Source of the DNA: Yamagishiella unicocca
Taxonomy: Eukaryota; Chlorophyta; Chlorophyceae; Chlamydomonadales; Volvocaceae
Reading direction: 5' to 3'
DNA: 64,000 nt
Assembly (NCBI GenBank): GCA_003116995.1
Contig: BDSL01000119.1
Location: 62,001 to 126,000 of the forward strand
The notes below the pieces were generated by a model that was not told the DNA's origin, did no database searches, and saw only the letters and a program-made list of their open reading frames with translations. Position numbers and translations under genes: made by a program. Positions 1-11,573 of the stretch are shown one piece after another (the first letter of the stretch is position 1; each line of letters opens with the position of its first letter).

Positions 1-93
1 TGCTGCTGCTGTTGCTGCTTCTGCTGCTGGTTGCCGCTGCTGCTTCTGCTGCTGGCTGGTGCTGGTGCTGCTGCTGCTGCTGCTGGTGCGCAG
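1..93 (+). repeat. CTG/GCT-rich microsatellite at the end of an intron
   Basis: The sequence is almost pure CTG/GCT triplets and leads into the acceptor CAG at 91-93. It is read as intron because the coding frame of the protease is only recognisable from 94 on. Confidence 0.6.
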
Positions 94-3000
94 GCGGGGG
101 TTCTACCCGACGGGGAACCCGGACGACCTGGACGCGGTCCCAATGGTGCCCTCGGGCATGCTGCTAAAGGTGTGTGGGGTTGCCGGGGTGGGTTGAGGCA
201 AGCCTGTGGACTCGGAAGCCGAGTTGGAAAACGTTTGGTACACACGTTTGGAGATGAATGATGGAGAACTTGGCTGGGTGGGGGGTGGGCGGGTGGGGGG
301 GGTGCGTTTGGTGGCATAAAAACCGTTTACACGATGGGACAGGATGGGGTGGGGGGGTCAACCCTTTCAGGTACCGATACCTCAGTTAGTGGTAGAGACG
401 TAACCTAAGTGACCATGTCCAATGTCCTGCGACGGCAACAGAGCGATGTCACCCCACCCCCCACCATCCGCCATACACACGAGGTCTTCACCCCCCTCCC
501 CCTTCCCCCCATTTACACACTACCGAACGCCACAAACACCTGCAGGCCGTCATGATAGGAGGCGCCGCCGCATTGGTGAGTCACGGGTTGGTAGTAATCG
601 CCAACTGCTAAAACTGTAACTTTCAACCGGCGGCACAAGGGTCCGAGTTGCGGTGCCGATGCCTGGCTTCCCGCCTGGGACCTCGGATATGCGTGGTGGG
701 CCCTACGCTCGGGGAGCAAGTTTGAGTGCCGTACACCTTTAGCGCAGCTCTCAGCCGTTCCTCCTACCTACCGCAACGAACCCACCGTTTGCGCAACACC
801 GTCCGTCCGGCCGTCCGGCCATCAGCTCCTCCCGGCCTCTCACCCACCCGCCCATCAGCCCGCCTCTCGCCAACCGACTAACCAACGAACATCACCAACC
901 GTCTCACCAACCGCCTCATCAACCAACCTCACCAACCGCCTCACCAACCGCCTCACCAACAAACCTCACCAACCGACTCACCAACCGCCTAACTGCCCGC
1001 CGCACCACAGGGAGGTGTGGCCCGCAGTGTGGGTCAGCGCTTGGGTCGCGCCTGGGACCCCTACCAGGGCTGGGGCCGCGTGCGTCTGGCCAGCTCGGTG
1101 CCGCTGCCGGGTCTGAGCAGCCCGCTGGGGGCGCTGCAGGTGGCGGACTGGGGAGTCATCGCGGAGGGGCAGCGCGTCAGCATGGAGGGGCTGGTGGCTG
1201 CAGGCACGGGGTGAGAGGGGGGAGCGGAAGGGGGGAGCGGTACGGCGCGCCTCCTTCCTTCCTTCCTTCCTTCCTCCGCGGCGCCACGGGAAAACACAAC
1301 ACACACCGCACGGACGGCGAGGGACGCAACCGGCAACTAACTAACTTCCCCAGTCACGTCACGTGGGGCTCTGCGCGGGGGGTGGTGCTGGGGACATGCT
1401 GACGCGGGAGGACGGGGGGGGGGCGGGGGAACGAACGCGTCATGGTGTGGTTGTAAAGTCGGTATTCTGGTTGTCGGTATTCTGATTACCGGTATTATGG
1501 TTACCGGTGTTCTGGTCACCGGTATCGAAGCTACGGGGCGGCACGGAAACACGCAAACTCGCACACTCGAGGGCGGCACGGAAACACGCAGATTCGCAAA
1601 CTCGGCCAACACGGCATCACCGGGCTTGGAGCGAGTGTGGCGATGAGGACAGCGTAACTGGCGTTGAAGCAAAAGCTTAACCAACTGCTTGCAGTACGAC
1701 ACGTGGTTGCGGAAAATCGATAGGCGGGGCTCCTGCCCAAATGGTGCCTAATTAGGGAAGGGTGGACTAGTTCGCATGCTGAGTAACGCCGCGGGCGGTC
1801 GAGAGCGCGTCTCTCCCAGTGCGGCGGGTTGCCTACGAAGGCAACAACACGAACGACAGCGAGCCATGCCCATGTGTGTGTGTGTGTGTTTTCCCGCAGG
1901 CCCATTACGGTCGTACTGTCGTACTACGATTACCCGGCGGAGCTGTCGTCGGAGTACCAGTTGGTGAACGACCTGGACCTAACGGTAACGGTCATCACCC
2001 CACTGGGCGCGGTAACCAACTTCACTGAGGGTGAGGCTTAGGGCGGCGGGTGGCATAGGGGCGAAACCCGCGGGGCGAGGGGCGGGGCGGGGCGGTGCAG
2101 GGCAGGGTGGCGGGCGGGCGGACGAGGACACAGATGGAAGTCAGGATGTATGGGAGCCCCACCGCTGCAGTCGTCCATCAGCAGGTTTTGGAGCTAAAAC
2201 TGGAAACCGATGGGGGGGCCCCCCTTACCCCTTACCCCTTTACCTGATTACCTTATTAACCTGGTAACAACCCTACTCCGGTGGCACGGGGGTTTCGTGC
2301 GTTGATGATGTCGTATCCAACGGTCAACCGCATAGGTACGGTTTTGCATACATCGAAAGCCGCGCGCATCGCAAAACACACGGAAGCCGCATGCAGCTGC
2401 ACCACTAGGACTCCGAATGATGGCCACGGTGCAACATAGTTGCCCATGACATATTTGTCCATGACATATTTGTCCATGACATATTTGTCGTCTTGCCCAT
2501 GACATATCTGTCCATCGCACGCAGACGACCACACCAACCCCCTGGAGCGGATCGATATCGGCAAGGACGACTTGCCGTACGGCTCCAAGCTGGTTGTGGC
2601 AGTCCAGGGAAGGGTCATCAACTCGGCCGTGCAGTACTCCGGTCAGCCGGACGCTAAGCTGCCTCAGCGCTTCTCGCTGGCGGTGCTGGGACACTTCAAT
2701 GGGACACTTGCCTCCTCGCTCAACCCCGCCTTCGTCACACCGCAGCGGCTGCCGGTGGGTGGTGCAGGCCCGGTGCATCACCACCCAAACCCAAACGCGC
2801 TGTGCCGGGCCGTGCTGTGCTCCTCCATCCTGTGCTGTGTTTTGTTCCGCTGTGTCCCCCTGTGCTGCGCTGCGCTGCGTTGTTTCATCCGTACTGGCGT
2901 CGCTCAAACGGCGAGGGCAACCGGCCACTCAGCTGAAGCCGTCGTACGTATGATCCCTCGTAAACCTCTTCCCCCTCGTCGTACATGCCCCCGCGCAGTT

Positions 3001-4383
3001 CTTCCGAGGCGGAGGTGACCAGCCCGCCATTCCCGTACGGCTTGTCCTCCCGACGCCCAAGTACTGCCTGTACAGCGGTGCCGTACGCGGAGAGCCGGCG
3101 GCGCCCACTGCGGCGGCGTGGGCCAAGTGCTCGTCCGCCGCCGAGTTCGTATTTTGGATCCACCAGATCCAAGGTGGGGGGGGTCAGCCATGGAAGGGCA
3201 GGTTGGGTTACTTGCTGCTGCGCAAGAGGGCTCTCCTGTGGCTGGGCCGCTTGGTGTGTGTATCCGTATGGGCGTGAAGGAAGGAAGGAAGCGAGCAGCA
3301 GCAGCAGAAGCAGCAGCAGTTTGTAGGAAGGGCTGGCAACGAGCGGGGCATCGTGGGCGTCTCTTGAGTGCCTGGCTGCTGGCGAGGGCCAAGTGCCCTG
3401 CTGGCTGCTGTCCCACCCCCCTTCAACCGTCAACCGACCAACTGCTGTCAACCGCCACCGCACGAGCCGAGCTTCATGGGCTTGACTAGTCAGCATCGGT
3501 TCGCGGGCGGTTTTATCGATACTACTGCCGCCGTATCTGGCCTGCCGTACGCGAGACGCATGTACGACTCACGCACGTGTCCGTGTCCGCACCCTGCTGC
3601 CCTGCCTCCTCCCTCCGCCCTGCTACCGCCAGTCGACAACGGCTCGACGTACTACGCCCTCAAGGACTCCGTTGGCGGTTGCTTAACCGTCAACGGTATC
3701 GACTCGGGCTCGAAGGCCAGCATGAAACCCTGCGGCAAGGATGGGTCGCTGCCCGGCAACAACCAGCTGATGGCTGTCTTCCGGCGGCCATACGGCGGCA
3801 GCAACCAGGGAGAGTAAGTGATGTCGATCACGAAAACGGTAAAGCCACCTGCAGAGAGCACTTTGGGGGGGACGGCGCCTTCGCCCTCGATGGCGCATGT
3901 CCGCCGGCCCCGGATGGTGACTCCTGTGAAGAGGAACCGAGATTCGATCGCCGGTTCTTCCCACCGAAGCCTATCTAGGTCATTACAGGCAAGCAGGGAT
4001 TTAGGGTTTTCGGCGCGAGCACAGAGAGGGCTTCCACTTGCAGACAGCTGGCAGCTTCTTAACGCATAGCACCCCCCCCGGGCCCCCCGGGCCGACCCCC
4101 CCTCCCACTCAAAGCACACTTTAATAAACCGCCCAACCCCCCACTACAACCCGGAAACCGCCCCACCCCGCCGTCTCCCTCACCCCCCACCTCCCCACTC
4201 CATTCCACCGCACCCACAATGCGCACCAAAGGTCCCCTACTGGGGTTTACATCCCAGTGCCGACCCTCATACACCCCACCCCACCCGAACCCCACCCCAC
4301 GGGTCTCCCTCGAACCCCACAGACCCACGCTGTACGAGCTGCTGCCCAAGCCGCTCCTGGACGCCACCAGACCCACCCCTGGA

Positions 4384-4414
<31 letters not shown>

Positions 4415-5389
4415 ACCGCAGCACCCGGCGGCTGTGCCTTCAGCGCAGCGCCGCCAGCAAGACCCACCAGACCTTCCTCAGCAGGTGTTCCGCAACATCC
4501 CACGGCGGCTGGCAGCCCTCCGGCATCGCTATCCTACCCACCACCGAGATCCCCTTCGCGCCGCCTCCAAGTCCGAGGGCTCCGCCCAGCCCGCGGCAGC
4601 CGCGGCAGCCCAGCCGGCCGCCGCCGCCGGGCCCCCCGCCGCCGTGGCCGCCGCAGCCGCCGCTGCGCAGCTGGCTGAGAGGCGCCGTCAACGTGGTGGT
4701 TTTCAACTTCACCGGGATACCCGCGCGCAACCAGAACGTGTGTATGGTGTACGACAGCACGCTGATGACGTCACGCAGCAATGCGGTTTTCAAGGGGTGC
4801 GACCTGGTCGCGCCCAGCTACCTCGGCGTGTTCGACTGGTACAACGTCTCGGGTAGGGGTTTGCTGGGGGGTAAGGTGTCCAAGGGGGTAGGGAGTTGTG
4901 GGGTTGGGCGAAAAGGGGGGGGTTAAGGAGAATCCCCGACGGGGGGGTGTAGGGAGTTGTTGGGTTGGGTGAGGGTTTGTGAGGAAAGCCCGAAAAGAGG
5001 CGTACTACACGACCAGGATGCCTGGTGTCTTGCCTCTTACCGCAACTGCCGCGTCCGCCGCCCATGACGTGGCCTCGACCCCCTGCTCCCCAGTAGTGGC
5101 AAACCAGTAGTGGCGCTCCTTCCCGCTCCTCTGCCGTCGCAGCGCGCCGCGTCGGCTCCTTCGTGGGCCTCAGGTCGTACAACGACCTGTGCCTAACCGC
5201 CGGGGTCGTACAGCCACGCGCGCGCGTGACCTTTGAGCCGTGCGGCCAACAGGTGGGCGCGGTCGGCGGGCTGTCGTACGGCAACGACGACGACGGCGGC
5301 GGCGAGGCCGAGGAGGAGGAGCCAGGCGGTGGCTCCAGGGAGGGTTTTCGTTCGGATCAGCTCTTCGCACTCTACCCCACAAACAGGTA

Positions 5390-5432
<43 letters not shown>

Positions 5433-6250
5433 GCTGCCGCGGGAGTATGCAGGCCAGCAAGCAGTAGGCTCCGTGTTCGTTCCGGGTTGTATGTCGTTTG
5501 TGCTGGGTTGAATCTCCGCCGGAATCACCACCACCAACCACCACCAACCACCACCCCTGGTAATGACCTGGCAAGCGTGAAAGGGGGTGAGGCTCGACGG
5601 GTGCAGGAGATTGCCGGGGGCGCCCGTGGGCCTTATTGGGAGTACGATTTTGATGTGATGGCGATAATATGATGGTGTGAATGGACAATGGAGAGGCCAC
5701 CCCTGGAGTGGGTGCGTTGGTACGACGTGCCGGGTTCGACCAACTTGTTTGCGCGGTGGCTGTTCGCCCGGAGGCACGCACGGGCGTTGGGGCGGGGTAC
5801 TAAAGCGTCGGCCGGAAGCGCGATTCCATAGCTAGCCTACAGGTAGCCTCTTTCCTCACCCCCTCCGTCCCCCAACTGATGCACACCGAAAACCTTCAAA
5901 CCCACGACCCCGCACCACACTCCCGCCGCGTCACCCCCCGCAACCGACTCCAACTTAACCCCATAATGTACCCATACCTCCCAACGTTCAACCGCCCCAA
6001 CCTCCAACCGCACCAACCACCTCAACCTGGCAGTCCTGGCGCCTTCCGCTGGGTGCCCAAGTCGGTGGTGGACTCGGGCGGCGGCCTGGCGGTACAGGTG
6101 TACAACCTGGCGGGGTCGCCAATGCCCGTACTAATGCCGTACGACGATACGGAAGCCATGCAGTTGTTCAGCTCGATTGCCATACCGGCCTCTCCGGGCA
6201 GTAGCAGACTCCCGCCCCCGCCGGCCCCACGTCGCAGCACCGCTCGCTAA
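94..6250 (+). CDS. Subtilisin-like serine protease (S8, KP-43-like), C-terminal part, with lectin-like Cys modules
   Basis: This is the 3' part of a secreted S8 protease; the catalytic core lies left of the window. Exons: 94-169, 546-575, 1011-1210, 1900-2030, 2525-2754, 2999-3173, 3633-3813, 4323-4852, 5143-5386, 6034-6250 (TAA). All borders are GT..AG and every junction keeps phase, giving about 670 residues. The first exons read FYPTG..VPSGMLLK-AVMIGGA and DPYQGWGRVRL, the helices after the catalytic Ser in KP-43-type subtilases. YQLVNDLDLTVTV in exon 4 is the hallmark of their C-terminal jelly-roll. Downstream are five CL-x(11-16)-C modules (starting YCLYSG, GCLTVNG, LCLQRSA, VCMVYDS, LCLTAGV), spaced like ricin-B repeats, and a Pro-rich linker coded near 4560-4670. 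This layout suggests a cell-wall or hatching enzyme of the sporangin/VheA type, which is inference. The gene is cut by the window edge and no polyadenylation site was identified. Confidence 0.82.
170..545 (+). other. Subtilase intron with G-tract repeat module
   Basis: The intron carries two pieces resembling modules found in other introns here: 228-275 (AACGTTTGG...ATGGAGAAC, like module A) and 318-350 (AAAAACCGTTTACACGATGG, like modules B/D). G-tracts adjoin them. Confidence 0.55.
880..1000 (+). repeat. Imperfect CACCAACCGCCT tandem repeat in a subtilase intron
   Basis: About ten copies of CACCAACCGCCT and variants run up to the acceptor at 1008-1010. The tract is C-rich and looks intronic. 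Confidence 0.7.
2436..2515 (+). repeat. 15-bp tandem repeat (CCATGACATATTTGT) in an intron
   Basis: Four copies of the AT-rich unit end just before the acceptor at 2522-2524. It is out of keeping with the G+C-rich surroundings. Confidence 0.8.
5395..5428 (+). repeat. (GT)n microsatellite directly after a splice donor
   Basis: A run of about 16 GT units starts a few bases after the donor of the exon ending at 5386. Similar tracts lie at 1872-1890, 20336-20354 and 20396-20417, and (CA)n at 7725-7747, 24145-24165 and 39028-39042. Such tracts are typical of volvocine introns. Confidence 0.85.
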
Positions 6251-6658
6251 GTGCACGATCATGTCGTCATCGTGATCACGTCATATGATTGATGAAAGGA
6301 AGGAAAAACCGAAAACCGATGGTGGCGCGAGGCCATCCTTGAATGACATGGGTGCGGTACGTACGTGGAAAACGTACGTAGGTGCGTGTACGGCACAAAG
6401 ATTGATATCGATCGTACGGGGGGGACCCGCGCGCGGGAACAGTGGGGATCGGAGATCGATAGGGAGCGATAGAGCTGCTGGATGGGCGCGCTGTTTGGGC
6501 GCGGGGACCGAAATGCTGAGGTTGATTGAGTGTGCATTTGCTTGTTGGAACTTATCGGGGTACAGCAGCGGGGAGCGTGCGATGTGACACGCAGGATGGG
6601 GCACATGCGTGGGTTTTGATCGGGATCAGCTGGTGCGTGGGTGGGTTTTGACAGGACC

Positions 6659-6776
6659 AACAGCTTGCAGCTTGCAGCTTGCAGCTTGCAGCTTGCAGCT
6701 TGCAGCTTGCAGCTTGCAGCTTGCAGCTTGCAGCTTGCAGCTTGCAGCTTGCAGCTTGCAGCTTGCAGCTTGCAAC
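6659..6776 (+). repeat. 7-bp minisatellite (CTTGCAG)n, about 16 units
   Basis: Near-perfect tandem copies of CTTGCAG. The array is open in frames on both strands, which explains spurious Leu/Gln/Ala/Cys-rich reading frames. Confidence 0.95.
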
Positions 6777-7454
6777 TAACGACGGGGGACGGACGACCTT
6801 ATACGGACTTGGTGTCCATCTCCCGCCACACAAGCGCGCGCGCCTATTTTTTTGAACCCCTTCCTGAACAAGGTTCGTTGCGTTCGTTCATTTAAGGTTG
6901 ACCGCCGTGAAGGTGAAGATGCGTTGTCGACAGGGCGCATGATTGATCGCAGACGACGACGGTGCGGAAGTCCATGAAGACTGTCGGGACTGTAGGGACT
7001 GTAGGTCGATCACTCGTGTTGCCGCGCGCCTACCGCCAGTAATGCCTCCACCGGCCACGTCTGGCCTGCAGGTGCCCCCCGGGCCGCTGCAGCAAGCCGT
7101 GCCGGGTATGTGAGTGGCGATAAGCGTGTGGAAAACTAACGGTACTAACGGTACCTACGTGGACGTATCGCGGGGGGGTTTCGGAGCGAGGCCCGACCAT
7201 TTGAGGCCCGACCATTTCGAACCTCTGTCGTACGTCCCTAGGCACCTACATATAAAGCATTGCCACAGATGCGTGCGCTGATGTCTTCGTGTGCGCTGTC
7301 TCGGTGTGACGACGGGTGACTCATCTAATCTATCTATCAGTGGTGATTGCGACAGTAGAAGGTAGGTAGGCCTCGGAGCGCAATAAGGTAGATCCTGGCT
7401 GATGATTAGGGAGTCGTTGCTTTCGGCCAGGCCGCAGAGTTGGTGATGATACCT

Positions 7455-7550
7455 GCAAGTTGTTGTTGTTGTAATTGTTACAGTGGGCTCCAGACCTTAA
7501 AAGGTAGAGCCATCGGGCGCATCGCCTGACACTGAAAGAGACAAGGAAAG
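7455..7550 (-). mobile_element. LINE 3'-terminal fragment
   Basis: On the minus strand it shows the family 3' end: GTGTCAGGCGATG, then GGTTCTAC, CTGGAGCCCACTGTAAC and a short AAC tail. The same block recurs at many other positions in this window. Confidence 0.75.
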
Positions 7551-8094
7551 CAAGGAAGCAAATTGTATTTTGTGTTGGTAGTACGTGGTTGTGGACATAC
7601 TTGCTGATTCTGACGAACATCCACGAACATCGAACTTCGTCATCACTGCTTGCGTGCGATGCCGGGCGGCGCCGGTGGGTCAGGATCCGGTGGGATCCGG
7701 TGGGATCACCGTCGTCCGTACAGAAACACACACACACACACACACACTGTATGAACAAGTGTCATCGGTCGGACGCACGTTTCAATGTTCCCACACATGC
7801 CATCTACCAGCCAGCGGGTTGCTTTAGCTTCGCTTGCGCATTAGCTACGCGCGGTTGTATCGTGCTAGCAATCACATACAAACGGGCAGGAGGGCCCTAC
7901 TATGTCCGTCGCGATGAGTTACCGGTATGATATCGCCGGTTACTTGCTTGGTGCGTGAACAAGGGCTGCATCCCTGCTGCCCAGGACGTGCTCGTCCTGC
8001 TCGTCAAGCAGTCGGTGCCCTAAAGCCGACGCGGCTGTGACGCGGACGTACGGCATCTGCATACGAGACAATATTGGGGCCGGCGCCGTAGCTA

Positions 8095-8272
8095 GGCCGA
8101 TTGTTTTACTTCAACCTGCTTTTGTTTTGCCTCCGGGCTGTCGGCTGGCGTTGCGGTGGTTTGCCGTTGTTCCGGTGGACGTCGGTTTCTGCCTCTTTCG
8201 CCTCCTCCAGTGTCAGGCGATGTGCCCGATGGTTCTACCCTCTGGTCTGGAACCCACTGTAACAGATACTAC
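8095..8272 (+). mobile_element. LINE 3'-terminal fragment
   Basis: TTTTGCCTCCGGGCTGTCGG is followed by the conserved GTGTCAGGCGATGTGCCCGA, GGTTCTACC and GGAACCCACTGTAAC end. It is 5'-truncated with no coding part. Confidence 0.75.
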
Positions 8273-8929
8273 TACCCCGTGGTGCGTTGCCGGCTCAGCC
8301 CTGCGGCGAGGCGCGCTGCCGTGCATCCTAATCGAGGCGCGCTGCCGTGCATCCTATCTAATCGACAGATTGGCCGAAAACAATCCCGAAAACGACGGGG
8401 AAAAATTTGGACTTTGGGTCCATGTACCCGTGTCCCCTTCTCAAATCATTGTCACAAATGACAGTGAATGCTCAGGGATAGAATGCCGGGCGGGTACGTA
8501 AATTGCCTTGTACGACACCACACGCGCGAAGTGACCTCCTTCGAAACGCCAGACGGACACCACGCACGCAATGACAATCATACCAGCGTGTTACAGGTTG
8601 ACGTCGTCTGACATTCAAGAGATGTGCGTGGTGTGGTACAATATCCGGCTGCACTCCGCGTGATTGCCAAAGATGCAATGAATAAAAAGATTGCCATTTG
8701 TTACAACTGCGCACAAACGTCACACCAAGCGACCGCCGGCGCAACGCATACTCGGCTGCAGGGGTCCTAAAACCGCACAGACGCCAACACCGCGACGCAA
8801 ACGCATATATCCCGTGGGTCCCAAACGCACATGACAGGCTAGTGCCGTGCATCCTAATCTAAAATTGGACTTTGGGTCCTTGTAACCATTCCGCAGGGTC
8901 GGATGAATCGAGAAGGGGCCACGGTTACA

Positions 8930-9310
8930 GCTTACAGGGACCAATTCATTGTAACGGTTACGGTGGGTTCCAGGCCAAGAGGTGGAACCATCGGGCACAT
9001 CGCCTGACACTGCTGAGAAAGACGGAGGAGTCAAAGACCGACGTGCACCGGAACAAAGGCAAACCACCAGAACACCAAATCGACAGGCCGTAGGCACACA
9101 GAGCAGCAGCCAGTACCCCAGGGGGAAGTTTCACTAGAGGCTCCCCTATCAGGAACCGACCACCAACCAACCTAACCGCCCAGCAACCGACGAACCAGTG
9201 AAGCGCCGCAACGATGCAATCAGCGGGACCAGCCGCCTCTCATCCCAAAAAGCACGGACCCCTAGCAGGTGTTGGTGTGCTTTTCGCGGTGACCCTTCGC
9301 GCGTCATCGT
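8930..9310 (-). pseudogene. 5'-truncated LINE: last coding residues plus 3' UTR
   Basis: On the minus strand the frame ending at 9149 gives RAFWDERRLVPLIAS, SSVAGRLGWLVVGS and a stop. This is nearly identical to the end of the LINE copy at 26764-27630. The shared 3' UTR follows, ending with the GGTTCCACC / GGAACCCACCGTAACC signature near 8945. Upstream coding sequence is missing beyond about 9310. Confidence 0.75.
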
Positions 9311-9462
9311 GGCCGGCATTAGTCGTGGCGCTGGCGCGCGCCCAAGTAAAGCGGTGTGCTCTTCATTACATGCGACCCTTTGCGCGGTGTAGGTAGGTGC
9401 TCTTCCCGAGCCAAAAGGGCCGCATAAACCCGAGGGCAGAATACCTCCCGCTGAACCAAGCC

Positions 9463-9780
9463 GGCGGTGGCAATGTCGCGCACTGCAGGGTAGGGTACGG
9501 CGGTGGCAACGTCGCGCACTGCAGGGTAGGGTACTGCGGTGTGAGGTGTACCGTATGCGTGCGTGCGCAACACAAGGGGAGCGGCGGCGGCGGTGCGCGC
9601 TGCGCATCCTGCAAGGAACCTCCTGCAGTTGCATGTGCGGTTGCGCGGGTGGCCGGCGCGCACGGGCACGCCGCAGCAGCAGCGGTCCGTTGCTCGTGGC
9701 GCACGGGCACGCGGCAGCAGCAGCGGTCCGTTGCTCGTGGCGCACGGGCACGCCGCAGCAGCAGCGGTCGTCCGGTGCGC
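9463..9780 (+). repeat. Two minisatellites: 36 bp x2 and 39 bp x3
   Basis: 9463-9538 holds two copies of a 36-bp unit (GGCGGTGGCAATGTCGCGCA...). 9655-9780 holds three copies of a 39-bp unit (GCGCACGGGCACGCCGCAGC...). Confidence 0.8.
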
Positions 9781-9797
9781 CAGCAGGCGCATTTGCT

Positions 9798-9852
9798 TGT
9801 TGTTGTTGTAACGGTTACAGTGGGTTCCAGACCAAGAGGTAGAACCATCGCT
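9798..9852 (-). mobile_element. LINE 3'-terminal fragment
   Basis: The plus strand shows TTGTTGTAACGGTTACAGTG then GGTTCCAGACC and GGTAGAACCATCG, the reverse complement of the LINE tail. A second, weaker copy lies at 10050-10112. Confidence 0.7.
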
Positions 9853-10904
9853 TGTTGTTGTAATTGTTACAGTGTTACAGTTGTTGCTTGTGTGTCACAC
9901 ACCTGTCGAAGCCAGCTGACATCTGGCGGCGCTTAGGCTACGTACTGCGCTCACACGGTTTCTTTCCTGAAGCTTGTGTCGTTAGGGCAGGATTTGGACA
10001 GCGCTGCTTAAGCTTCGGAAGCGCTTCGCCTGTCGTCGTCATATTTCTAACGGTGGGCTCCCAGGGGCTCCAGACCAGAAGGCAGAACCATCGACCACAT
10101 TGCAACGCCGGATACTATCAATACTGAAGCCGAAGATAGAGACAGAAACCCAACCGCACCGCACCGCGGTTAAGGTTTCTAACGAAAATGGATCATCGTT
10201 TTCGCCATCGACGTCCATGAAGGTATTACTCAACACGGCGAGCACAGTGCTCCCAAATTGATTACCCGCAGTGACAACATATCGCTTCATCTGTCTTTCC
10301 ATCTCTCTAGTTTGCCATGTCTCTGCACGTTCGACGATCGTAGTGGACGTCCAGCTTCATTTTGCCGCTGCGCGGTCAGCCTGCACGCTGTGTCCGCCAT
10401 GAACACGGGATTGCATTCAAACGCGTGTGTCCGCAATCAGTGCCATCATCGCAAGCCCTTGGGATGTCAGGGTACACTGGCGTCGGTGGCGCAGGACCGT
10501 CGCGGGTCGTACACGCAGTTGATTACAACCGCTGGGAGCCTAAACTGGCTCCAGGTGGCTCGATACAATGCCCTGCTCTTCATCTCTTTTGCCTGCCAAC
10601 AACCGTGGGCCTTGTGGTCTTTTTGGCATGCACAGCGCTTGGCTTTTGCATGGCAAGCACCACCCATACATACACAGCGCAAAGTCTTGGCTGCACCGCG
10701 TACTCCCTCCTGACGGCTTCGCTTGAGAGACACGCACACGCTCACACACTCAATGCTGTCCAACCACCCAACTTGCATTACTTGCCGAAATTGCGCTACT
10801 TAATTGCTTCCCTAAATCGCGCCGCCTAGTTGTCTGGAGCAGCGCAACCATACATATGCCAATTCTTCTTCACCGTCGCGCCTGTCGATAGGTAGACAGG
10901 TTGC

Positions 10905-11005
10905 AACAACGCCGATCTTTGTCTCCTCCGTCTTCCTCAGTGTCAGGCGGTGTGCCAGATGGTTCTACCCCTTGGTCTGGAACCCACTGTAACCTTTACA
11001 ACAAC
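10905..11005 (+). mobile_element. LINE 3'-terminal fragment
   Basis: CTCAGTGTCAGGCGGTGTGC, GGTTCTACCCC, GGTCTGGAACCCACTGTAAC and an ACAACAACC tail match the recurrent LINE 3' end. Confidence 0.75.
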
Positions 11006-11573
11006 CGGCACATCCTGGACGACCCTATCGCCGCACGGGCGGCGGCGCATCTGCGGTGTTTCACAAAGACACCACAAGGTCCTCCGTCCGATACCACACA
11101 GGGCTCATACTGTCAGACATTCACTAAGCTAGCACGTATCAGTTCTCGCATGGGGCCCACGCCAAGCCGGCACCTTCCTCGGCCCGAGAGCGGCGTTGGA
11201 CATCAATTGACCGCCCGGCTGCCTGCCTACCCACCGCCGACAATCTAGCGCACGTGCTAAAATAAAAAATTAATTTCGTCATAGTAAGCGACCGCTCGCT
11301 GTCGACAGACTCACAAAACGGACCGCTCGCCACGCAACACCCATCGCTCCAACCGCTCTCCAAGCAACCGTCATCCAAGCAAGCGTCATCCAAGCAACCG
11401 TCATCCAAGCACTGAAAAGCTAGGTCAACCCAGTTACGTCGGCCATACGACCAACCAGCACCGCTGCCCCACTCCGCCGCCTCCGCCGGCTTTTCGATTC
11501 CTCTCCCCTCTCGTAACAAAACACGCTCGCGCTGCAACCCTACTCGGCCGGCCCAACTCTACTCTACTCAACT

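Larger units (their letters stand above)
6251..11573. other. Gene-free interval of decayed LINE tails and minisatellites
   Basis: No gene is recognised between the subtilase stop and the chorismate-lyase stop. The interval holds at least six fragments sharing a LINE 3' end, several minisatellites and a 9-bp palindromic pair TACGTACGT/ACGTACGTA near 6360-6390. Open frames here have no recognisable motif. Confidence 0.6.

Noticed and set aside
10258..10829. Plus-strand ORFs of about 150 residues
   Set aside because: No recognisable motif, no exon-like borders, and they lie among LINE fragments.
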